Source: Chloroflexota bacterium (GTDB taxonomy: Bacteria > Chloroflexota > Ktedonobacteria > Ktedonobacterales > Ktedonobacteraceae). Taken from it: a DNA stretch of 5,708 bases. Below are positions 1-4,939 of this stretch, one piece after another. The position numbers were made by a program, and so were the translations under genes. Where the stretch lies: positions 1 to 5,708 of the forward strand of contig VBHS01000440.1 in NCBI GenBank assembly GCA_005881295.1. The letters run 5' to 3'. Under the pieces are notes generated by a model. The model had not been told where the DNA came from. It saw nothing but the letters and a program-made list of their open reading frames with translations, and made no database searches. Each line of letters starts with the position of its first letter. The first letter of the stretch is position 1.

Positions 1-16
1 TATTTCTTAACGACTC

Positions 17-205
17 CTAAGAGTCACCATGAGGAGCCACGAGTTCTACCTCATGGTATTCTAACCACAGGGGTTCCTTCATTTGCACTCCTTCGAGAGC
101 GACCAGGTAAAAACAACACAGCTCATCAAGATCATCAGTGATCATATGAACTTCATGGATTGTCCCTCTGAGTCCTCTGAAAGGGCTATAATTTGTCACA
201 CGCAC
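17..205 (-). CDS. small hypothetical protein (62 aa)
   Basis: This is an open frame of 62 codons from a GTG at 203-205 to TAG at 17-19. I do not recognise a named family. The protein is acidic in its middle part (ITDDLDEL), has no membrane segment or signal peptide, and ends with an alternating hydrophobic/charged stretch (PLWLEYHEVELVAP) that reads like genuine beta-strand protein rather than random translation. It lies on the same strand as the GMC oxidoreductase, 127 bp downstream of that gene's stop, with a strong hairpin between them, so it is probably transcribed separately. There is no convincing Shine-Dalgarno sequence before the GTG; a second GTG two codons on is equally possible. 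It could be a lineage-restricted small protein or a chance frame. Confidence 0.45.
   Translation of the reverse strand: MRVTNYSPFRGLRGTIHEVHMITDDLDELCCFYLVALEGVQMKEPLWLEYHEVELVAPHGDS
26..57. repeat. 9-bp perfect inverted repeat at the end of the small ORF
   Basis: ACCATGAGG (26-34) and CCTCATGGT (49-57) are exact reverse complements around a 14-nt loop. Directly beside them GACTC (12-16) and GAGTC (21-25) form a second short stem around the stop codon of the small ORF. Two adjacent hairpins at a 3' gene end could stall or protect a transcript. No T-run follows, so this is not a typical intrinsic terminator. Confidence 0.3.
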
Positions 206-271
206 CCTGCTGCTTATTGGAAAGATTTCTACCCCAAGATATATTGATCTCCTCTTTTGGAAATGCCTTTC

Positions 272-319
272 ATCACGTCACCCGATCACCCCGGTTATCG
301 GGTGATCAGGTGACGTGAT
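272..319 (-). terminator. 20-bp hairpin just downstream of the GMC oxidoreductase gene
   Basis: Two 20-nt arms (272-291 and 300-319) enclose an 8-nt loop, 13 bp past the stop codon of the minus-strand GMC gene. The single non-complementary position (283 against 308) is a C-A mismatch in plus-strand RNA but a G-U wobble pair in minus-strand RNA, so the fold is fully paired only in the transcript of the upstream gene. It is not followed by a U-run in that direction, so it may act as a factor-dependent terminator or as a 3'-end stabiliser rather than a classical intrinsic terminator. A DNA-binding palindrome is the alternative reading. Confidence 0.55.
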
Positions 320-332
320 AGCGCTTTGCTGT

Positions 333-1709
333 CTACTTCATGCGCTCGAGGAGATGGTCTCCCACGCGTAACGCATTGGCTATTGCCGTTAAGGCCGGGT
401 TCACCGCGCTGATGCTGGGGAAAAAGCTCGTATCGACGACGTACAGGTTATCCAGTTCGTGCGCTTTGCAGTTGACATCCAGGGCGGACGTCTTTGGATC
501 CCTCCCGAAGCGACAGGTTCCGGCCTGGTGCGCCACTCCGGCAACCGGGATGTCGGTCTTGAGGTAGGCACTGCGCGGGATCAGGTGGTCGGGGTGCATG
601 CCCAGGTGATTGAGCATGGACTTGAGTTTGTCGTACAGCTTTTGCTTTGGCACCTCGTTATTGGGCGTATAGCTCAGCGTGACCTTCCCTTCCTTGTCGA
701 CGCTGACGCGATTGTTAGGATCCGGCAGGTCTTCGGTGGAGAGCCAGAAGTCGACGGCGTGATGCGCGATATCTGTCATTGTAAACATCGGCGCCAGCTT
801 CGTCTCGACGGGTTTTTCGCCCTTGAACATCGGTCCCTGGGACTTGCCGACCATCTGGATGTTGCCCACCGGGTACGCGAATCCCTCCATGCCAAAGTAA
901 AAGTCATTCAGCGCGAGCGTCTTCTGGAACTGGGTCGGATTCGGCTCTTTCGAGATCGCCAGTACCGCTGTGCAGTTGTGGAACATATAGTTGCGCCCGA
1001 CTTGATCGGAGCCGTTGGCAAGCCCATTGGGGTGCTTGTCATTGGCGGATATCAGCAGCAGTTTGGCCGAGTTGGTAGCGCCGGCTGAGACCACGACGAT
1101 GCCGCCCTGGTAGGTTTCGATCTCTCCGTTGCGCTCGACCACTACCTCTGTCACGGTGGTGCCAGTCGCGTTGGTATGGAGCTCAATGGCCCTGGCGTTG
1201 GTCAGCAAGGTGACGTTTGGATACTCCAGCGCCGGGCGCACACCTATCACCTCCGCATCCGATTTGGCATGCAACAGGCACGGGAAGCCGTCAACATTTG
1301 AGCAGCGAATGCAGGCGCTGAACGGCCTATTGTCTTCGTTGAGCATGATCCCGCAGGGAGCGTGGAAGGGATGGTAGCCCGCCCTTTCGAGGTCGTCGGA
1401 TAGTTTTTGATCGCCGAAATCTTCCTTGCGCTGGCGGTAGAGCGCCGCCCCATAAAGCTTGGTCGCGCCGCCGACGAAGTAGTGCACCTGTGGTTGGAAA
1501 GCCTTGCCGTCTTTATCGTACCAGGTGTCCGGCGAGACATAGCGGTTCTTGACGAACACGGAATCGGCATCCCAGTTCTCAAGCTCGCGAGGCAGCCAGT
1601 CGCCTCGCTCAAGCAGCAAAATGCTCTTACCCGATGGGGCAAGGTGACGGGCGAGCGTCCCACCACCCGCTCCGCTGCCAATAATGATGATATCATACTG
1701 AGTATCCAT
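333..1709 (-). CDS. GMC-family FAD-dependent oxidoreductase with an internal in-frame gap
   Basis: This is a 458-residue flavoprotein of the glucose-methanol-choline oxidoreductase family, which oxidises alcohols or sugars using FAD; the substrate cannot be named from sequence. The FAD dinucleotide-binding motif GSGAGGGTLA is at residues 11-20, the family signature region GGATKLYGAALYR at 80-92, and the C-terminal catalytic region has His394 in GVAHQAGT and Asn437 in NPALT. There is no signal peptide, so it is probably cytoplasmic. The ATG at 1709 is preceded by GAAGGGA at suitable spacing. Oddity: KEDFGD (95-100) runs straight into QKLSDDLE (101-108). Relatives, from memory, carry about 60 residues here, including a conserved segment resembling SPAWPISYDELEPYY. 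The frame survives the loss, but the missing block belongs to the core fold, so activity is doubtful. Family assignment is secure. Confidence 0.93.
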   Translation of the reverse strand: MDTQYDIIIIGSGAGGGTLARHLAPSGKSILLLERGDWLPRELENWDADSVFVKNRYVSPDTWYDKDGKAFQPQVHYFVGGATKLYGAALYRQRKEDFGDQKLSDDLERAGYHPFHAPCGIMLNEDNRPFSACIRCSNVDGFPCLLHAKSDAEVIGVRPALEYPNVTLLTNARAIELHTNATGTTVTEVVVERNGEIETYQGGIVVVSAGATNSAKLLLISANDKHPNGLANGSDQVGRNYMFHNCTAVLAISKEPNPTQFQKTLALNDFYFGMEGFAYPVGNIQMVGKSQGPMFKGEKPVETKLAPMFTMTDIAHHAVDFWLSTEDLPDPNNRVSVDKEGKVTLSYTPNNEVPKQKLYDKLKSMLNHLGMHPDHLIPRSAYLKTDIPVAGVAHQAGTCRFGRDPKTSALDVNCKAHELDNLYVVDTSFFPSISAVNPALTAIANALRVGDHLLERMK

Positions 1710-1792
1710 GGACTTTTTCCCTTCAAATTATGTGTGAGTGTCTTTATGAAAGTACAGGCAGGGGTCTACGACAAATCTGTACACATAGAAGT

Positions 1793-1841
1793 GAAGGATG
1801 CTTGCGGCTCCTTTGCCAGTTCAAGTTAACAAGCATCCTTC
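1793..1841. repeat. 12-bp perfect inverted repeat between the SDR and GMC genes
   Basis: GAAGGATGCTTG (1793-1804) and CAAGCATCCTTC (1830-1841) are exact reverse complements around a 25-nt loop. The structure lies in the 196-bp gap between the SDR stop and the GMC start, both on the minus strand. Neither side has a T-run, so it could be a stem in the GMC leader, a factor-dependent terminator for the SDR, or a split operator. No promoter for the GMC gene stands out; CATAAT (about 1724-1729) is a weak -10-like match very close to the ribosome site. Confidence 0.4.
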
Positions 1842-1905
1842 CCTTGAGGGCAGAGGAAGAATCCATGCACCTCATTCACATCTTCCCGGCCCCTGAAACA
1901 ATGAT

Positions 1906-2474
1906 CTAGAGCCCCCCCGTGTTGACCGACAAGCCACCATCGATCACATAGGTCGAGCCGTTCATGTAAGCCGCTGCATCCGAAGCTAAGAACAGCGCCA
2001 GCTTCGCGATCTCTTCGGGTTGCCCCATGCGATGCAATGGAATTTCTTTGAGCAGTGCCGCCATCTTCTCCGGGTCGGCTTCAACATCCGCATCAATCGG
2101 CGTATGAATCGCTCCCGGCGCGATATTGTTGACCGTGATATTGAAGGGGGCCAGTTCCAGGCAAATGGTGCGAGTCATCATGCGTACTCCCCCTTTGGCG
2201 CAACAGTACGGAGCATTTTTGGGCATCGCGATGTCTTCGTGAACAGACGAAACGTTGATGATACGCCCGGCCGTTTTGCTTTTGACCATCTCGCGGGCAG
2301 CCGCCTGCGCGCAGAAAAAGGCGCCTTTCAGGTCAACTCCGATCACACGATCGAACTGCTGTTCAGTGTAATCCAGGAATGAATTGTGTATCTCCATACC
2401 GGCATTGTTGACCATAATGTCCAGTCGACCAAGCTGTTCGACAGTCTGCTGGATAAGCCCTACTACCTGCCCAT
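1906..2474 (-). pseudogene. short-chain dehydrogenase/reductase, N-terminal Rossmann part deleted
   Basis: The longest ATG-started frame (2415 down to 1906) gives 169 residues of a classical SDR, close in wording to glucose 1-dehydrogenases. It has NNAG at 3-6, the INVSSVHE active-site strand with catalytic Ser57, the YxxxK pair Tyr70/Lys74, and the NNIAPGAIHTPI and YVIDGGLS regions near the C-terminus. Family-like sequence continues upstream of that ATG without a start (QVVGLIQQTVEQLGRLDI) to about 2470 and then stops matching. The TGxxxGIG nucleotide-binding motif and about 65-70 residues are absent. Just beyond lies a good ribosome site and an ATG (2472-2474) that reads only ATG-GGC-AGG-TAG. 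This looks like the original start joined out of frame to the middle of the gene. Without the cofactor site the product cannot be a working dehydrogenase. It lies upstream of, and may once have been co-transcribed with, the GMC gene. Confidence 0.88.
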
Positions 2475-2479
2475 GAAAA

Positions 2480-2487
2480 CCTGTCCT
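2480..2487 (-). promoter_or_regulatory. stranded ribosome-binding site of the SDR gene
   Basis: On the minus strand AGGACAGG stands 5 nt before ATG at 2472-2474, inside a purine-rich leader. It is well placed for initiation, but the reading frame from this ATG ends after three codons and is not the SDR frame. It is best explained as the true SDR start whose first 65 or so codons have been removed. CCTAA-CT-TTAGG (2494-2505), a small palindrome in the same leader, might be an operator. Confidence 0.5.
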
Positions 2488-2537
2488 TTCTTTCCTAACT
2501 TTAGGTTGCTACTCTAACGCATATCAGCACGAAGACA

Positions 2538-2562
2538 CATTCTTAGAACACACCATTTTTGC
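2538..2562. promoter_or_regulatory. shared upstream motif, copy 1 (SDR side)
   Basis: A 25-nt stretch with AGAACACAC at its core and TTTTTGC at its end matches the stretch at 4262-4287 at 21 positions with a one-base gap. It lies 63 bp upstream of the stranded SDR start. The two copies share orientation relative to the gene they precede and nearly the same distance from it, which suggests a transcription-factor site or promoter-upstream element. In the surrounding intergenic sequence (2475-2660), TATACT on the minus strand near 2596-2601 is a possible -10 box without a clear -35. Confidence 0.4.
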
Positions 2563-2660
2563 TTCTGTTTTCGCAGGCTGCATTATCAGGAGCATAGTAT
2601 AAACGCACTAGAAAAGGGTGGCATTGCACACGAACAGGACTACTCATAAGCCTCTGACTA

Positions 2661-4061
2661 TTACGTCGCCGTCTTATCGAGGGTGTGCGCCTCCGGCTTA
2701 TCGAGGGTGCGCGCCTGCTGTTGATAGGTGATTGCTTGTTTCCTTCCAAGCATGATAATCCTTGTCCCTCCCTTGCGCCGGAAGGCGCTAAAGTAGGCAA
2801 AGAAATACGACAGGAGTACCTGCAGACGATTCCGATAGCCGATGAGGTAGTAGATGTGTAAGAACACCCACATGATGAAGCCAAAGAATCCCGCCGTGTG
2901 AATTGGCCCGGACTCAACAACGGCATACGTGCCCCCCACGACTGCCATTGATCCCTTGTCGAAGTACTTAAATGGCTCCTGGTGTTGCTTCCCAGCAACC
3001 CGGTCGGCGATCACCGAGGCCGCATAGTGTCCTCCCTGCATGGCCGGTTGCGCGACACCAGGAAGCGGTTTCCCGTCTTGCATGACGCAGGCGGTATCAC
3101 CAATCACAAAAATGTTGGGATGGCCTGGGACCGTCAGGTCGCTTTGGACCTTGACACGTCCACCACGGTCAACCTCGGCCCCAAGCCATTGGCCGGCCGG
3201 AGAGGCCTTCACCCCGGCTAACCAGAAGACGTTCTCGGTCTCAATGTACTCATCTCCCACCGTCACCCCACGCTCGTCCATTTCCGTTACATGGACACCC
3301 GTGATGATCTCCACGCCTAACTCTTTCAGCTTCTTCTCTACTTTCTTTGTGAGTTCAGGGCGAAACGTAGGCAAAACTCTCGGTGGTCCCTGCACGATGA
3401 CGAGACGGGCATCGCCTGGTCCGATACGTTGGAAGTTGCCCGACAAGATATGGCGGATATGCACGGCTGAAGCAGCTGCAAGCTCAACTCCCGTTGGGCC
3501 AGCTCCTATAAACACGAAGGTGAGCAACCTTTTGCGCTTCTTCTCGTCAGGCTCTTTTTCCGCTGCTTCAAATGCGCCCAGGATGGTCTGCTGGACCTCC
3601 AGCCCATCCGCCAGCGTCTTCATGCCAGGTGATCTGCTTTCCCACTCTGGATGAGAGAGATAATTGGTTGATGCTCCCGTGGCGAGAATTAAGTATTCGT
3701 AGTGGATAGGTTGTTGATTCTGCATGAACACGAGTTGTTGTTGCGTATCCACGCCAGTCACCTCTTCCATCAACACACGCGTGTTCTTCTTGTGCTTATG
3801 AAGCGTATCGCGAATGGGGGCAGCAATATCAGCGGGCGCGAGACCCGAGGTGGAGACCTGATAGAGCATCGGTTGGAAGAGATGATAGTTGCTGCGATCA
3901 ATCAGGGTTACCTGAACAGGTTGCTTTCCCAGTTTTTTCGCCGCTGTGAGGCCACCGAAGCCGCCGCCAACAATGACGACATGTGGCACCGTAGCAGGCT
4001 TACTATCTTTATGCCCGTTCGTAGGTGGCGTCCCGGTTGGTTTCGAATCTGTATCTGTCAT
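2661..4061 (-). CDS. type II NADH dehydrogenase-like FAD/NAD(P) oxidoreductase
   Basis: This 466-residue single-subunit flavoprotein of the NDH-2 family passes electrons from NAD(P)H through FAD to membrane quinone without pumping protons. It has a short hydrophilic N-terminal extension (1-25), the FAD motif VGGGFGG at 31-37, ATGA at 127-130, the second nucleotide-binding motif GAGPTGVE at 186-193, IFVIGDTA at 317-324 where FAD is held, and AQPAMQ at 337-342 matching the quinone-site AQxAxQ pattern. A hydrophobic, aromatic C-terminal segment (391-425) should anchor it to the membrane face. It aligns with the family end to end, so it appears intact, unlike its neighbours. The ATG at 4061 overlaps the stop of the preceding small ORF (ATGA), and AAAGGA lies about 9 nt upstream, so it is probably translated in an operon with that ORF. 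The tail ends in a duplicated TLDK element. The preferred acceptor is inferred from the family. Confidence 0.93.
   Translation of the reverse strand: MTDTDSKPTGTPPTNGHKDSKPATVPHVVIVGGGFGGLTAAKKLGKQPVQVTLIDRSNYHLFQPMLYQVSTSGLAPADIAAPIRDTLHKHKKNTRVLMEEVTGVDTQQQLVFMQNQQPIHYEYLILATGASTNYLSHPEWESRSPGMKTLADGLEVQQTILGAFEAAEKEPDEKKRKRLLTFVFIGAGPTGVELAAASAVHIRHILSGNFQRIGPGDARLVIVQGPPRVLPTFRPELTKKVEKKLKELGVEIITGVHVTEMDERGVTVGDEYIETENVFWLAGVKASPAGQWLGAEVDRGGRVKVQSDLTVPGHPNIFVIGDTACVMQDGKPLPGVAQPAMQGGHYAASVIADRVAGKQHQEPFKYFDKGSMAVVGGTYAVVESGPIHTAGFFGFIMWVFLHIYYLIGYRNRLQVLLSYFFAYFSAFRRKGGTRIIMLGRKQAITYQQQARTLDKPEAHTLDKTAT
2673..2716. repeat. tandem duplication in the 3' end of the NADH dehydrogenase gene
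   Basis: A 20-bp unit beginning CTTATCGAGGGTG occurs at 2673-2692 and again at 2697-2716, with period 24 bp and 19 of 20 positions identical. It encodes two successive A(R/H)TLDK elements at residues 450-463 of the protein. The period is a multiple of three, so the frame is kept. The tail lies beyond the conserved domain and is hydrophilic. Confidence 0.8.
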
Positions 4062-4189
4062 TGTGTTTCGTCCTTTCCCTTACCTGACTGGCTATTGGCT
4101 GCTGTACGGATGGTTCCGGTGACACTATGAAGCAGCGGTTCGTAGCCACGTTCAGCGAGCCGCGCGATGAATGCTTGAGTCGTATCCAT
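4058..4189 (-). pseudogene. remnant of a small SCP2-like lipid-binding protein gene
   Basis: This 43-codon frame opens at ATG 4187-4189 (another ATG lies immediately before it) behind a very strong AGGAGG ribosome site (4198-4203). It ends in TGA overlapping the NADH dehydrogenase ATG. Residues 1-28 (FIARLAERGYEPLLHSVTGT within them) resemble the N-terminus of small SCP2 sterol-carrier-domain proteins that I recall beside NDH-2-like genes. Those are about 110 residues, and after TGTIR they continue with FDL and a wholly conserved core, whereas here the chain jumps to a short polar tail (TAANSQSGKGKDETQ). I infer an internal loss of about 65-75 codons near 4105. Whether the tail is in its native frame is unclear: another frame would give PYSSQ-stop. 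If the resemblance is wrong, this is a 43-residue leader peptide translationally coupled to the downstream gene. Confidence 0.55.
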
Positions 4190-4197
4190 CATAGGTC

Positions 4198-4203
4198 CTC
4201 CTC
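4198..4203 (-). promoter_or_regulatory. strong ribosome-binding site of the SCP2-like/NADH dehydrogenase unit
   Basis: On the minus strand GAGGAGG precedes two consecutive ATG codons. Spacing is 4 nt to the first (4190-4192) and 7 nt to the second (4187-4189), which favours the second as the start. The strength of this site argues that the short ORF was a genuinely translated gene. Confidence 0.7.
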
Positions 4204-4261
4204 GGTGTGGGTCGTCTTATGACAACTACTATTTGAGTGTACTTGCCAGGCAACGATTATG

Positions 4262-4287
4262 CATCCTCAGAACACACTGTTTTTTGC
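4262..4287. promoter_or_regulatory. shared upstream motif, copy 2 (SCP2/NADH dehydrogenase side)
   Basis: This is the second copy of the AGAACACAC...TTTTTGC motif, about 70 bp upstream of the start of the SCP2-like ORF, against 63 bp for copy 1. Between it and the gene lies the palindrome TTGCCAGGCAA (4243-4253), 5-bp arms about a central A, a plausible operator or part of a promoter. No clean -35/-10 pair could be assigned. Confidence 0.4.
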
Positions 4288-4411
4288 ATACTGCGGTAAT
4301 CGAAAGCATCATGACGGGGATGGATCATACAGTGGATTCACACTAGTGGATCTCTGACCGCGCGAAGAATAAAAATAGCGCATTTTGGTGATATAAACGC
4401 TACACAATTGG

Positions 4412-4430
4412 TAGCATACATGTTATGCTA
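4412..4430. promoter_or_regulatory. operator-like palindrome upstream of the UbiB-like gene
   Basis: TAGCATA (4412-4418) and TATGCTA (4424-4430) are perfect 7-bp inverted arms separated by CATGT. The site lies 41 bp before the ATG of the kinase gene, in the roughly 280-bp divergent gap 4193-4471, where a repressor or activator site would sit. TATAAA at 4392-4397 is a possible -10 box without a clear -35. AGTGGAT is repeated at 4331-4337 and 4345-4351. No gene was found in the gap. Confidence 0.4.
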
Positions 4431-4471
4431 GTCACCGATGAAATGAAATGTTTTTTTGCATGAGGAGAACA

Positions 4472-4939
4472 ATGCCAAAAATACGTAGATTCTCACAAGC
4501 TGTACGATTTCTGCGTGTCACGCGCTTATTGCTCTGGACGATCTGGGTAATATACCGTGAACGCCGCCGCGTCTTGCGTGCCCATGAGAAAGGCAACTCT
4601 GAGGTTGAGCCAAACATCGACGTCTTGATCAAAGTATTGCTGGCTTTTCGTCAAACCGCGCTCCAGCTTGGAGTCTTGATGATTAAGCTTGGGCAGTTCC
4701 TCAGTTCACGCGCCGACCTGTTGCCAGAGAAGGCGCTGGCCGTGCTTGCCTCTCTCCAGGATGAGGTCCCTGCGGAGCCCTTCAGTCATGTCGTCTCCGT
4801 CATCGAAACGGAACTCGGCCAACCGGTCGAGCACATTTTCAGCACCTTGGAACGCAAAGCGACGGCTGCCGCTTCGCTTGGACAGGTCCATAAGGGCGTG
4901 CTCGCCTCCACAGGGGAGGAGGTGGCTGTTCAAACATGA
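4472..4939 (+). pseudogene. ABC1/UbiB-family atypical kinase, 5' part ending at a frameshift
   Basis: The N-terminal 155 residues of an AarF/ABC1/UbiB-type protein, atypical kinases/ATPases linked to quinone synthesis or membrane lipid handling. The start is ATG 4472 with AGGAG about 6 nt before it; the earlier in-frame ATGs at 4448 and 4460 lack a site. The N-terminus is basic and hydrophobic (RFLRVTRLLLWTIWVIY, 12-28), and the family-specific KxGQ motif appears as IKLGQFLSSRADLLP (71-85). The alanine-rich nucleotide loop AAASLGQ is at 132-138. The chain reaches GEEVAV, where relatives continue KVQRP with the ATP-binding lysine, and instead reads QT-stop (TGA 4937-4939). The rest of the gene continues in another frame, with about 65 residues missing. 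The product would be a nonfunctional fragment. Confidence 0.9.

Noticed and set aside
459..1088. 209-codon plus-strand frame antisense to the GMC gene
   Set aside because: It is a shadow of the GMC reading frame, lacks a recognisable domain or ribosome site, and the minus-strand protein is unmistakable.
3040..3654. 204-codon plus-strand frame antisense to the NADH dehydrogenase gene
   Set aside because: It is low-complexity Ser/Thr/Pro-rich shadow translation with no family features.
4279..4461. TGTTTTTTGCAT near 4279-4290 and TGTTTTTTTGCAT at 4449-4461 as a third copy of the upstream motif
   Set aside because: Only the T-run and GCAT are shared, the AGAACACAC core is absent, and the second lies inside the kinase leader next to its ribosome site.
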